A DNA stretch of 64,000 nucleotides from Streptomyces sp. NBC_00353 (GCF_036108815.1 NZ_CP107985.1:4092001-4156000), one strand, 5' to 3'. Shown: positions 1 to 8,614, counted from the first letter of the stretch. Notes: generated by a model not told the origin, from the letters alone. A program made the numbers and translations.

Positions 1-1208
1 GGGACATGGCCAAGCAGATCGCCCGCCAGACGGTCGCCCAGGGCACCCCGGACGGCACGAAGGACGCGAGCGTCGGTCCTTCGGAGCGGGCCGCGGTCGA
101 CGAGGCGCTGCGGCTGGCCGACCTCTGGCTGGACGGCGTGACGTCGCTGCCGTCCGGTTCCGTCTCGACCGTGGCGTGGAGCCGTGCGGAGTGGGTCGAG
201 GCGTCCCTCCCCGCCTGGCAGAAGCTGGTCGACCCGGTGGCTGAGCGCGTCGGCCTCGCCATGGGCGATGTGCTGCCCGAGGAGATGCAGGCGATGGCGG
301 GCCCGCTGATCGGCATGATGCGGTCGATGGGCGGCGCGATGTTCGGCCAGCAGATCGGGCAGGCCGTGGGCGTGCTGGCGGGCGAGGTCGTCGGCTCGAC
401 CGATATCGGACTGCCGCTGGGCCCGGCCGGAAAGGCCGCGCTGCTCCCGCTGAACGTCGAGAGATTCGGCAAGGACCTGAGCGTGCCGCAGGACGAGGTG
501 CGGCTGTATCTCGCCCTGCGTGAGGCCGCCCACCAGCGGCTCTTCGCCCATGTGCCGTGGCTGCGCTCGCACCTGTTCGGCGCGGTCGAGGGGTACGCGC
601 GCGGCATCAAGGTCGACACCAGCAAGCTGGAGGACGTGGTCGGCCAGTTCGACCCGTCGCAGCCCGAGCAGCTGCAGGACGCCCTTCAGCAGGGCATGTT
701 CCAGCCGGAGGACACGCCGGAGCAGAAGGCCGCGCTGGCCCGGCTGGAGACGGCGCTCGCGCTGGTCGAGGGCTGGGTCGACGCGGTGGTGCACGAGGCC
801 GCGAAGGCCCGGCTGACGTCGGCCGACGCACTGCGCGAGACGATGCGCAGGCGGCGCGCCTCCGGTGGTCCGGCCGAGCAGACCTTCGCCACGCTGATCG
901 GCCTCCAGCTGCGGCCTCGGCGGCTGCGGGACGCCTCGCGGCTGTGGGCGTCGCTCACGGACGCACGCGGTCTCGACGGTCGTGACGCGCTCTGGGCGCA
1001 CCCGGACATGCTGCCGACCGCCAACGACCTGGACGACCCGGACGGGTTCGTGCACCACGAGCAGCTGGACTTCTCCGAGCTGGACAAGATGCTCGGCGAG
1101 GCCGCGAAGGGTACCCAGACGCCCGCGGACGACCAGCGCGACACCGGTGACCGGGGCGACGCGGACGGCAAGGGCGGCAGCGACAGCAAGGACGACACCG
1201 ACCAGTGA
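1..1208 (+). CDS. Zinc-dependent metalloprotease family (DUF2342), 5' end missing
   Basis: The reading frame is open from base 3 to the stop at 1206-1208. The ATG at base 6 is probably internal, because family members carry a Gly/Pro-rich N-terminal segment of about 70 residues that would lie upstream of the window. The visible 400 residues are mostly helical, with a strongly conserved block around REAAH (about residue 175) that sits where a zincin helix would; a canonical HExxH is not visible. The family is also labelled coenzyme F420 biosynthesis-associated, but the biochemical role is unproven. The C-terminus is an acidic, Asp/Gly/Lys-rich tail. It overlaps the next gene by 4 bp (GTGA), so translation is likely coupled. 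Confidence 0.85.
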   Translation, partial: DMAKQIARQTVAQGTPDGTKDASVGPSERAAVDEALRLADLWLDGVTSLPSGSVSTVAWSRAEWVEASLPAWQKLVDPVAERVGLAMGDVLPEEMQAMAGPLIGMMRSMGGAMFGQQIGQAVGVLAGEVVGSTDIGLPLGPAGKAALLPLNVERFGKDLSVPQDEVRLYLALREAAHQRLFAHVPWLRSHLFGAVEGYARGIKVDTSKLEDVVGQFDPSQPEQLQDALQQGMFQPEDTPEQKAALARLETALALVEGWVDAVVHEAAKARLTSADALRETMRRRRASGGPAEQTFATLIGLQLRPRRLRDASRLWASLTDARGLDGRDALWAHPDMLPTANDLDDPDGFVHHEQLDFSELDKMLGEAAKGTQTPADDQRDTGDRGDADGKGGSDSKDDTDQ

Positions 1209-1759
1209 GCCTGTACGACGACGCAGTCCTCGTACTGAAGAAGTACGAGTCATCGGCCGACCCGGACCAGGAGCAGCTGCGCCAGGTCTATCTGGACCAT
1301 CTGTCGCGGCACCCGGACGGCATGTGGAAGGCCTGCGGGGCCGGGCATCTGACGGCCAGCGCGCTGGTCGTCGATCCGGAGCGCGGCCGGGTTCTGCTGA
1401 CGCTGCACCGGAAGCTGCAGATGTGGCTGCAGATGGGCGGGCACTGCGAGCCCGAGGACGGGACGCTGGCTGCCGCGGCGCTGCGTGAAGCCACCGAGGA
1501 GTCCGGCATCAGCGGTCTGACCCTGCTGTCGGGCGGCCCGGTGGTGCTGGACCGGCATGCGATCCCGGCACCCTGTCACTGGCATCTCGATGTGCAGTAC
1601 GCGGCACTGGCTCCGTCGGGCGCCACGGCGCAGATCAGCGACGAGTCGCTGGATCTGCACTGGTTCCCGTACGACGAGGTGGCCGAGGTGGCCGACGCCT
1701 CGGTCGTACGCCTGGTCGCGCGCACACGCGCGGCCCTGGAGAACGGCCGGCAGCTGTAA
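1205..1759 (+). CDS. Nudix hydrolase
   Basis: This 184-residue protein starts at a GTG that overlaps the upstream stop codon. It carries a Nudix-like box at about residues 78-105, with the diagnostic REATEESG segment; the loop before RE is two residues longer than the textbook Nudix spacing. Nudix proteins hydrolyse nucleoside diphosphates linked to another group, and the substrate cannot be read from sequence. The size matches single-domain actinobacterial Nudix proteins of this neighbourhood. It is the last gene of the plus-strand unit and is followed 9 bp later by a perfect inverted repeat. Confidence 0.9.
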   Translation: MSLYDDAVLVLKKYESSADPDQEQLRQVYLDHLSRHPDGMWKACGAGHLTASALVVDPERGRVLLTLHRKLQMWLQMGGHCEPEDGTLAAAALREATEESGISGLTLLSGGPVVLDRHAIPAPCHWHLDVQYAALAPSGATAQISDESLDLHWFPYDEVAEVADASVVRLVARTRAALENGRQL

Positions 1760-1768
1760 CGGACCGCA

Positions 1769-1810
1769 ACGGGTAAGGGGCGGCCTCCCAGGAGGCCGCC
1801 CCTTACCCGT
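1769..1810. terminator. Bidirectional terminator-like perfect hairpin
   Basis: Two perfectly complementary 20-base arms (1769-1788 and 1791-1810) are separated by 2 bases. It lies between convergent genes (Nudix on +, AIM24 on -), 9 bp after one stop and 16 bp from the other, so it can serve both. There is no long U-tract, as is common in Streptomyces. Confidence 0.85.
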
Positions 1811-1826
1811 GTCCATGCGGTGCGGC

Positions 1827-2582
1827 TCAGTTCCAGGCGTTGTTCTGGTTCTGGCCGTGCGCTCCCTGCTGGCCCATGCCGTACTGGGCGCGCAGGCCCT
1901 GTCCGATCTGGGCGCTCTGCGGGGGCAGCACCTCGCTGGGCTGGACCAGGGCGAAGCCCTGTCCGAGGAAGCTCAGCTCCCAGCCCTCGCCGGTGTTGCC
2001 GCGCCGCCGCCAGACCCCGGAGGAGTGCGTCTGGGCCTGCATCTGCACCCGCAGCGAGCTGGACCAGGCGATGATCGCATCGGCGTCGACATTGACGTAC
2101 TTGTCGGGTGTGACCTGCATCATCAGCGGCTGGCCCGAGGTCATCAGGGCGACCTTGCCGGTGCCGGAGATGTTGAGCTGGTACTTGCCGGTGCCCGAGA
2201 TGCCGTACTGGCTGTCCACGGCGATGACCTCGGTGTGCAGCGACGAGTCGAGCGCCAGGACGTAGGCGCTGTCCACCGTCATGCCGTCGTGGTCGACGTC
2301 CACGACGTGGACGTACTGCGCCAGGTTGGCGAGGTAGACGGTGCCCTGCCCGGAGCAGCGCATCAGGTCGAGGCCCTCACCGGTGGTCGCGCGGGCGCGG
2401 CGCTGCCCGTGCGACTGGTACTCGCCGTCGAACTCCATCAGCCCCTGGTAGGCGACCATGGCGCCCTTGCGGGCGAGGACGTCGTCGCGACCGGTCAGCG
2501 AGACCCGCAGGAGCTGCGGGTTCTGCACGGTGTACCGCTCCTGGGACTGCTGTTCCGTGTAGCTGAAAAGCGGACTCTGCAT
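1827..2582 (-). CDS. AIM24 family protein, stand-alone copy 1
   Basis: This 251-residue protein is a beta-rich AIM24-type (TRAP-like beta-helix) protein. It is recognised by the run of short Gly-containing strands (for example RCSGQGTVYLA, SGTGKVALM, IIAWSSSL) and by the pattern shared with the two genes upstream. The C-terminal 25 residues are Gln/Gly/Asn-rich. It is last in a three-gene minus-strand operon, 19 bp after the preceding gene. In bacteria AIM24 genes often accompany TerD-type stress genes; biochemical function is unknown. Start ATG at 2582. Confidence 0.85.
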   Translation of the reverse strand: MQSPLFSYTEQQSQERYTVQNPQLLRVSLTGRDDVLARKGAMVAYQGLMEFDGEYQSHGQRRARATTGEGLDLMRCSGQGTVYLANLAQYVHVVDVDHDGMTVDSAYVLALDSSLHTEVIAVDSQYGISGTGKYQLNISGTGKVALMTSGQPLMMQVTPDKYVNVDADAIIAWSSSLRVQMQAQTHSSGVWRRRGNTGEGWELSFLGQGFALVQPSEVLPPQSAQIGQGLRAQYGMGQQGAHGQNQNNAWN

Positions 2583-2601
2583 GGTGTGTTCTCCCTCCCC
2601 C

Positions 2602-3282
2602 TCAGTTCCGGATCCGCAGGCGGTCCGTACTGTCCTCGCTCGGCTGGACGACGACGATGCCCTGGCCGGAGAACGCCATCTGGTACGCCTCGCCGCTTCC
2701 GCGCCCGATGAGCGACGAGGCCTTGAAGCTGCGCTTGCCCTTCACCTTGAGGTTCGGGGACCACGCCACGAGGGCGTCCGGGTCGACGTAGGTCTCGTCG
2801 TCGCCGCGTCCGCAGTCCACGACGATCGGCGTGCCGCGCGAGGTGATGGCGACCCAGCCGGTGCCGGCGATGCAGACGTTCCACAGGCCCTGGCCGGCGA
2901 ACTTGGCCAGCCCCTTGACCCGCTCGACGCCCCAGGTGAGGTGGCCGTCGAAGGCCAGGACGTTGGTGCCGTTGACCGAGAGCGAGTCGTTGTTGAGATT
3001 GATGACGACCACATCGGCGCCGTAGTCGGCGAGGTAGAGCAGCCCGTCACCGGCGCACTTCATCAGGGGCGCGCCCTCGCCGGTGATCCACTGGGAGGCG
3101 ATCTGACGGACGGCGGGCGGATTCGGTTCGTACTGGATGAAGCCCTCGTACGACACCATCGAGCCGGTACGCGCATAGAGGTCCTGGCCGGTGGCCATGG
3201 CGACCTTGAGCATCGTGCGGCCGTGGTTCTCCATCCGGGCCGTGACGGGGGTCGGGGCGAAGCCCGCGAGTTGCTGGTTCAT
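2602..3282 (-). CDS. AIM24 family protein, stand-alone copy 2
   Basis: This 226-residue AIM24-type protein is the middle gene of the operon. I chose the ATG at 3282, 11 bp after the TerD-AIM24 stop. The frame remains open further upstream, but that extension only overlaps the previous gene and has no family similarity. Motifs include KCAGDGLLYLAD, AGTGWVAI and VAWSPNL, paralleling the other two AIM24 domains. The three copies are clearly paralogous but divergent, which suggests distinct subunits rather than a recent duplication. No membrane segment or signal peptide is visible. Confidence 0.85.
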   Translation of the reverse strand: MNQQLAGFAPTPVTARMENHGRTMLKVAMATGQDLYARTGSMVSYEGFIQYEPNPPAVRQIASQWITGEGAPLMKCAGDGLLYLADYGADVVVINLNNDSLSVNGTNVLAFDGHLTWGVERVKGLAKFAGQGLWNVCIAGTGWVAITSRGTPIVVDCGRGDDETYVDPDALVAWSPNLKVKGKRSFKASSLIGRGSGEAYQMAFSGQGIVVVQPSEDSTDRLRIRN

Positions 3283-3293
3283 GACGGGCTCCC

Positions 3294-4901
3294 TCAGACC
3301 TCGTAGGGCTGGACGACGATGAAGTTGCCGGGCGCTCCCCGGAACTGGAGGTTCACGGTCTCTCCGCTGTGCCCGGGGTACGCGTTGCGGCGCAGTCGGA
3401 CCTGGCTGGAGATGATCACCTGGGACGCCGACGACCAGGCCACGATGGCGTTGCAGTCGGCGAACGTGGTCGGCGTGACCGGCAGGACGACGGGAACCCC
3501 GTGGGTCTTGACGATGACCGTCCCGGTGCCCTGGAACTGCATGGTGAACAGGGCGCCACCAGGGATGCCGTGGCCCTCGATCCTGCGGACCTCGTGCTGC
3601 AGCGACTCGTCGAAGGCGAGAACGCTCTCCGCCGAGACGCAGATGCCGTCGCCCTGGAGCTCGATGGCGTGCAGATGGGAGCCGTCCTCGGCGAGGAAGA
3701 CCTGCCCGCGGCCGGTACAGCGCATCAGCTGCATCTCCTGGCCGGTGGCATTGCCGACGATGCGGCCGGCGAAACCGGCGCCCTTGTAGCTGAAGTCGAC
3801 CTTGCCCTGGTACATCACCATGGAGCCCTGGCGGGCGAGCACCGGCGTACCGCCCATGGTGAGGTCGACCCGCATGAGCTGCTGGTTCTGCGGGGTCCAA
3901 CGCTGGCCGGTGGCCGTCTCCTTGTACGGCTGGAGCGCGGCCTGCAGGCCGGCGCCGGCCGCCTGCGGCACCCCTTGCGGTACGCCCTGGGGCATGCCGG
4001 GGGGCTGCTGCCCGTACGGAGCCGGAGCCTGCTGCCCGTAGGGGGCGGCGGGCACGGGCTGGCCCGGGACCTGTCCGAACTGCGGCTGCTGGGGCGGCTG
4101 GCCCGGCTGTCCGTACGGAGCCGGGGCGGGCGCGGGCGGTGGCACGGTGCCACCCATCGGCGCCATCGGCGCCGCGATCGTCGGCGCGGCATGCATCTGC
4201 TGCTGCGGGGTGGGCGCCTGCGCGGCCGGGGCCCCGAAGGACGGGGCGGGCTGCGGGACTTGGGAGGCCTGCGGGGCGGCCGGAGCACCGAAGGACGGGG
4301 CCGGGGCGGTCGCCTGCGGCGGCGGGGCGAACGACGGGGCGGCTGCCTGCTGCTGCGGCGCGGCGGGCGCCTCCTCGGCGACCTCACCGCCGAAGTTCTT
4401 CAGCAGCGCGTCGAGGCCACCGTCGAAGCCCTGGCCGACGGCCGCGAACCGCCAGACGTCCTTCAAATAGAAGTCGCCCAGCATCACCGCACGCTCGGTG
4501 GTGAACTCGGAGCCGGTGAAGGCGTACCTGACGACTTCCTCGCCACCCGCGACGATCCGGATGTACCCAGGACCGACCTGCGACATCTGCCCCGCACCGT
4601 CGATGGTCGCGGTGAACGACAGCTTGTGGATGTTCGCCGGAATGCGGTCCAGAGTGACGCGGAACGACTCGGTGTCACCGGCCTGGGCGCCGAGGAGCTG
4701 AATGGACTCCTCGGGCGACTTCGGCTGATTGAAGAAGATGAAATACCGGTCGTCGGAGAGCTGCTCGTTGGCATCGAGGCCGAAGCAGCTGATGTCAAAG
4801 GTCAGTCCCGGGCCGGAGATCTGCACACCTACGTACAGGTCCGTCCCCGGCGTGAGATCGCTGATCTTGGCCTTGTGGCCGCGTTGGAATTCCCTTGCCA
4901 T
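3294..4901 (-). CDS. TerD-AIM24 fusion protein
   Basis: This 535-residue protein is the first gene of the operon, with its start at the ATG at 4901. Residues 1-165 form a TerD domain: GTDLYVGVQ, then FDISCFGLD, then a DDRYFIFFNQP segment, with acidic residues suitable for calcium binding. Residues about 185-355 form a long Ala/Pro/Gln-rich linker with repeated PYGQ-like units. Residues about 365-535 are a complete AIM24 domain. TerD proteins belong to tellurite/stress-response systems and bind Ca2+. Joining TerD to AIM24, with two free AIM24 genes downstream, suggests a calcium-responsive multi-subunit assembly; that is inference. Confidence 0.9.
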   Translation of the reverse strand: MAREFQRGHKAKISDLTPGTDLYVGVQISGPGLTFDISCFGLDANEQLSDDRYFIFFNQPKSPEESIQLLGAQAGDTESFRVTLDRIPANIHKLSFTATIDGAGQMSQVGPGYIRIVAGGEEVVRYAFTGSEFTTERAVMLGDFYLKDVWRFAAVGQGFDGGLDALLKNFGGEVAEEAPAAPQQQAAAPSFAPPPQATAPAPSFGAPAAPQASQVPQPAPSFGAPAAQAPTPQQQMHAAPTIAAPMAPMGGTVPPPAPAPAPYGQPGQPPQQPQFGQVPGQPVPAAPYGQQAPAPYGQQPPGMPQGVPQGVPQAAGAGLQAALQPYKETATGQRWTPQNQQLMRVDLTMGGTPVLARQGSMVMYQGKVDFSYKGAGFAGRIVGNATGQEMQLMRCTGRGQVFLAEDGSHLHAIELQGDGICVSAESVLAFDESLQHEVRRIEGHGIPGGALFTMQFQGTGTVIVKTHGVPVVLPVTPTTFADCNAIVAWSSASQVIISSQVRLRRNAYPGHSGETVNLQFRGAPGNFIVVQPYEV

Positions 4902-5008
4902 GCGTAACGACCGTCCCCCATCCCGAATGTGAATGCGTCGCGCCAGGCTAGCCGCAAACTCCGACATTGAGCTGAGTCGGTACACACCCGGTACAGAATC
5001 ACCGAACG

Positions 5009-5632
5009 TCACTCGCTTCGGGCGGCCGGCAGATGCGGCAGCCGGTCGGCCGCCACCACTCCTTCGAGGTAGCCGCGAGCCCGCTCGGTCCGCGGGTACG
5101 CCTCCAGCAGCCGCCAGAACCGCGGACCATGACCGGGGACCAGGAGATGCGCGAGTTCATGGACGAGCACGTAGTCGACGACGTACTCCGGCATGCCCTG
5201 CAATCGGTGCGACAGACGGATGCTTCCCTCCGCCGGTGTACAGGACCCCCATCGGGTGTTCTGATTGGTCACCCACCGCACCGACACGGGTCTGGCCCGG
5301 CCGTCGAAATACAGGTCGGACAACCGCTCGGCACGCTCGGCGAGTTCGCTGTCACCGAGGATGCGCTTGCTCTCCTGGGCGGCGAGTTTGTCGAGCATCA
5401 CGCTCACCCAGCGCTGCTCCTCCGCCTCCGACATCCGGGCGGGGATCAGCACGATGGTGCGGTCGCCCTCCCGGTACGCGGAGACCGTTCTGCTGCGGCG
5501 GCTGCTCCTGCGGACCTCGACCGCGCTCGTCGCCGAGACGCGGGGCGGATGGCTGGCCGCGCTGCGCTGATGATGTCCGGCGCTGCGCGCGGGGGTCTCG
5601 CCGGCGAAGCCGGGTGACGGGTCGGCGGGCAC
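5009..5632 (-). CDS. YgjP-like M48-type metallopeptidase
   Basis: This 207-residue protein has the YgjP/WLM zincin signature: TRWGSC at 126-131, HELAH at 158-162 (two His ligands and the catalytic Glu) and a third ligand candidate H168 in GHGPRFW. It has no signal peptide or transmembrane segment, so it is probably cytoplasmic. The first 45 residues are Arg/Ser/Pro-rich and unconserved-looking, so the true start could lie downstream of the GTG at 5632. It is divergent from the ThiF-like gene, across 270 bp. The M. tuberculosis neighbourhood also has a YgjP-type metalloprotease close by. Confidence 0.85.
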   Translation of the reverse strand: MPADPSPGFAGETPARSAGHHQRSAASHPPRVSATSAVEVRRSSRRSRTVSAYREGDRTIVLIPARMSEAEEQRWVSVMLDKLAAQESKRILGDSELAERAERLSDLYFDGRARPVSVRWVTNQNTRWGSCTPAEGSIRLSHRLQGMPEYVVDYVLVHELAHLLVPGHGPRFWRLLEAYPRTERARGYLEGVVAADRLPHLPAARSE

Positions 5633-5800
5633 GCCACGACGTTACCCGCTGTCAGTGGGGGAAGTCCCGCCCCCAGGGCGGTTGACGCTTGATCCACTCC
5701 ACGGCATGCACCAATTGAACGACTAATGCCCCTGCCTGTGGATAACTTTCTGCACGTTTCGATGCCTGCCTGCATTCTGGCAACGGATCTCGCGAAGCTC

Positions 5801-5891
5801 CGCACACAGAGACCGCAGAGCGACCGCAGAGAGATCACACAGAGATCGCACACAGACCGCACCGACGCTGGACAGCACGACGGACAGAGAC
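5801..5891 (+). repeat. Purine-rich imperfect repeats upstream of the ThiF-like gene
   Basis: The leader of the next gene contains repeated short units built from CACACAGAGA, CCGCAGAG and ACAGAGAT. It is unusually A-rich and low in T for this genome. The array ends just before the gene's GGGGGA ribosome-binding site. It may be a 5' untranslated region or a regulatory array; nothing coding is evident in it. The rest of 5633-5800 holds no recognisable gene. Confidence 0.6.
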
Positions 5892-5902
5892 CGGGGGAGA
5901 CC

Positions 5903-7078
5903 ATGCATCCGATGTTGAAGCCCGCACTGCGCCGCGCCTGGCGTGGCAGGGACACCGTGCAATTCGGAGTGACACGCGCTCACGCGGTGAAGCTCGGTCC
6001 GGTGGATATCGCCACCGGAAGTTTCCTGGAACTGCTCGACGGAACGCGCGGCCTGCCGCTGCTGCGCGAAGAGGCACGGGCCCTGGATCTCTCGGATCAT
6101 CAAGTGGACACACTGGTGAGGCGCATGGCGAACGCGGGGCTGATCGACGACGTACGGGCCGGCGGCCCGGAAGCCGCAGCGTTACGGAACCGGGCCGACG
6201 TCCTGGAGCGGCAGCGCCCCGACCTCGCGTCGCTCTCGGTCATCCACCCCGAACCGGGCGGCGGGATGCGCAGGCTGGCGGCCCGCCGTGCGATGCGGGT
6301 CCAGGTGAGAGGCGCCGGCCGGGTCGGTGCGGCAATCGCCGCGGTTCTGTCCGGGGCCGGAGTGGGCCGGGTCGAGGTCCTGGACGGCGGAGTCACCGAG
6401 CCAGCCGACATCGCGCCGGGCGGCCTTCCGGCAGCGGCGGTCGGCGAGCGCAGGGACACCGCAGCCCGGCAGTTGGTCCGCCGCTCGGCCGTCGGCTCCA
6501 CTTCGCGGGCGACGGGGACGGCGGACGCCGCGGCGGGTGGCACGTCAGCGGGTGGCCCAGCTGCGAGTGGTGGGCCCGCGCTGTCGTTGGTCGTGGTCGC
6601 CCCTCGGGACGGTCTCGCGGTGTACGCCCCCGACCCCCGCGCCGCCGAACCGTGGATCGCGTCGGGCATTCCTCATCTCTATGCCGGGGTGATCGAGGCC
6701 ACCGGTGTGGTCGGCCCCCTGGTCCTGCCCGGGGGTACGGGCTGCGCGGGATGCCTGGCGCTGACCCGCACGGACCGGGATCCGCAGTGGCCAAGGATGC
6801 TGACGCAGTGGCGGTCCGGGCGACGCAATGCCGTGCAGGCGTGCGACCTGGGGCTCGCGACAGCAGTGGCCGGTCTCGCCGCAGCCCATGCGCTGGCTTT
6901 TCTGGACGGCGAACTGCCCGCGAGCACGGGGGTCAGGTGGGAGGCTGCTCTGCCGCTGTTGGACTGGAGGTCGGAGCAGGTCGGGGCGCACCTCGACTGT
7001 TCCTGCGGGGCGGGTGGGCACACTGAGGGGGAGCGCACCTCTGGGCTCGGCACGACGCAGGACACAATGGCCGGGTAA
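5903..7078 (+). CDS. ThiF/E1-like protein with N-terminal RiPP-recognition-like region (TOMM type)
   Basis: This 391-residue protein starts at the ATG at 5903 behind GGGGGA. Residues 1-85 look like a PqqD/RRE-type winged helix as seen in TOMM leader-binding proteins. A Rossmann nucleotide-binding motif follows (GAGRVG at 137-142, then VEVLDGG), typical of E1/ThiF/MoeB enzymes. Cys pairs near residue 277 (CAGC) and near 363 (CSC) could bind structural zinc. A disordered Ala/Gly/Thr-rich insert lies at about 195-220, so the classic E1 Arg/Lys catalytic segment is not obvious. Codon 94 (6182-6184) is TTA, so expression probably depends on the bldA tRNA. No precursor peptide or YcaO gene lies nearby. 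Confidence 0.8.
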   Translation: MHPMLKPALRRAWRGRDTVQFGVTRAHAVKLGPVDIATGSFLELLDGTRGLPLLREEARALDLSDHQVDTLVRRMANAGLIDDVRAGGPEAAALRNRADVLERQRPDLASLSVIHPEPGGGMRRLAARRAMRVQVRGAGRVGAAIAAVLSGAGVGRVEVLDGGVTEPADIAPGGLPAAAVGERRDTAARQLVRRSAVGSTSRATGTADAAAGGTSAGGPAASGGPALSLVVVAPRDGLAVYAPDPRAAEPWIASGIPHLYAGVIEATGVVGPLVLPGGTGCAGCLALTRTDRDPQWPRMLTQWRSGRRNAVQACDLGLATAVAGLAAAHALAFLDGELPASTGVRWEAALPLLDWRSEQVGAHLDCSCGAGGHTEGERTSGLGTTQDTMAG

Positions 7079-7119
7079 CCGCCGCACGCGGCACGGCAGT
7101 CTGGGATTTGGAGGGGCGT

Positions 7120-8586
7120 ATGTCTGATCTACCCCGGAAAGCGGTCACCCGTACCGCCAAGTTGGCCGCACTGCCACTCGGCTTCGCCGGCCGGGCCACG
7201 TGGGGTCTGGGCAAGCGGATCGGCGGCAGGTCTGCGGAGATAGTGGCCCGCGAGCTCCAGCAGCGCACGGCGGACCAGCTGTTCAAGACACTGGGGGAGC
7301 TGAAGGGGGGTGCCATGAAACTCGGTCAGGCCCTGTCCGTCTTCGAGTCGGCGCTGCCCGAGGAGGTTGCCGGGCCGTACCGGGCGGCGCTCACCAAACT
7401 GCAGGAAGCGGCGCCCCCCATGCCGACCCGCACCGTCCACGGGGTGCTGGCAGAGCGGCTCGGTGAGGACTGGCGGGAGCTGTTCCTCGAATTCGAGGAC
7501 AAGCCGTCGGCCGCCGCATCGATCGGGCAGGTGCACCGGGCGGTCTGGCACGACGGGCGCGAGGTCGCGGTGAAGGTGCAGTATCCGGGCGCCGGGGAGG
7601 CCCTGCTCTCGGATCTCACCCAACTCAGTCGTTTCGCCCGGATGCTCGGCCCGCTGATCCCCGGGATGGACATCAAACCGCTCATCGCGGAGCTGCGCGA
7701 CCGTGTGTCGGAGGAGCTGGACTACGAACTGGAGGCGCGGTCCCAGCAGGAGCACGCCAAGGAGTTCGCGGACGATCCCGATGTGGTGATCCCGGGCGTG
7801 GTGCACCAGTCGGACCAGGTGCTGGTGACGGAGTGGATCGACGGTGTGCCGCTCTCCGAGGTGATCACGGACGGCACGCAGGAGCAGCGGGACCGTGCGG
7901 GCCAGCTGCTGGCCCGATTCCTGTTCTCGGGTCCGGCGCGCACGGGCCTGCTCCACGCGGACCCGCATCCGGGCAACTTCCGGCTGCTGCCTGCGGGAAC
8001 AGAGGACGGCGAGGCCGGGCAGTGGCGGCTCGGGGTGCTGGACTTCGGCACGGTGGACCGGCTGCCGGGCGGTCTGCCGCAGCCGATCGGGGACTCGTTG
8101 CGGCTCACGCTGGCGGGTGACGCCGAAGCGGTGTACGAACTGCTGCGCGAGGAAGGCTTCGTCAAGGAGTCGATCGACCTCGACCCGAATGCGGTACTCG
8201 ACTATCTGCTGCCGATCATCGAGCCGGCGCAGGTGGAGGAGTTCACCTTCACCCGGAGCTGGATGCGCAATCAAGCGGCTCGGATAGCAGATCTCCGCTC
8301 CCCCGCCCATCAGCTGGGCAAGCAGCTGAACCTGCCGCCCGCCTATCTGCTCATACACCGGGTGACGCTGAGCACGATCGGAGTGCTGTGTCAGCTGGGT
8401 GCGACGGTGCGGCTGCGGGACGAACTGGAGTCCTGGGTCCCTGGGTTCCTGCCGATCGAGGATCTGTCCGTCGAGGACCTGGCCGTCGGGGACCTGGCCG
8501 TCGAGGACCTGCCGATCGCGGACCTGCCGATCGCGGACCTGCCTGAGCAGGAGCAACGGGTGGGCGACGCGGCAGCCGAGGCATAG
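7120..8586 (+). CDS. ABC1/UbiB (ADCK)-family atypical kinase
   Basis: This 488-residue protein is started at the ATG at 7120, preceded by GAGGGG at correct spacing; a TTG 12 bp upstream is less likely. The family hallmarks are present: the KxGQ motif (67-70), the Ala-rich loop AAASIGQVH (131-139), the VAVKV lysine (K152), a catalytic loop with HADPHPGN (279-286) and an LDFG metal-binding motif (about 307-310). UbiB/ADCK proteins are ATPases that support lipid and quinone metabolism at membranes. The last 40 residues contain six pentapeptide-like units, listed separately. In M. tuberculosis the homologue also sits next to whiB7. Confidence 0.9.
   Translation: MSDLPRKAVTRTAKLAALPLGFAGRATWGLGKRIGGRSAEIVARELQQRTADQLFKTLGELKGGAMKLGQALSVFESALPEEVAGPYRAALTKLQEAAPPMPTRTVHGVLAERLGEDWRELFLEFEDKPSAAASIGQVHRAVWHDGREVAVKVQYPGAGEALLSDLTQLSRFARMLGPLIPGMDIKPLIAELRDRVSEELDYELEARSQQEHAKEFADDPDVVIPGVVHQSDQVLVTEWIDGVPLSEVITDGTQEQRDRAGQLLARFLFSGPARTGLLHADPHPGNFRLLPAGTEDGEAGQWRLGVLDFGTVDRLPGGLPQPIGDSLRLTLAGDAEAVYELLREEGFVKESIDLDPNAVLDYLLPIIEPAQVEEFTFTRSWMRNQAARIADLRSPAHQLGKQLNLPPAYLLIHRVTLSTIGVLCQLGATVRLRDELESWVPGFLPIEDLSVEDLAVGDLAVEDLPIADLPIADLPEQEQRVGDAAAEA
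8455..8544 (+). repeat. Six 15-bp tandem units encoding pentapeptide-like repeats
   Basis: Six consecutive 15-bp units near the 3' end of the kinase gene encode [IV][EAG]DL[SAP] repeats. Unit sequences are similar but not identical, and the reading frame is kept. The pattern resembles short A(D/N)LXX pentapeptide repeats, though six units make only about 1.5 coils of a right-handed beta-helix. Copy number is likely to vary between strains because the repeats are close to identical at the DNA level. Confidence 0.85.
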
Positions 8587-8614
8587 GTCCCGGGACCGGG
8601 CCTGGGCGGGCCTG

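Noticed and set aside
3369..4907. Plus-strand frame of 512 codons opposite the TerD-AIM24 gene
   Set aside because: Shadow of the TerD-AIM24 codons; no start with a ribosome-binding site and composition biased to Gly/Arg/Val.
8455..8544. CRISPR-like appearance of the 15-bp repeats
   Set aside because: Units are contiguous with no spacers and keep a reading frame, so they are protein repeats.
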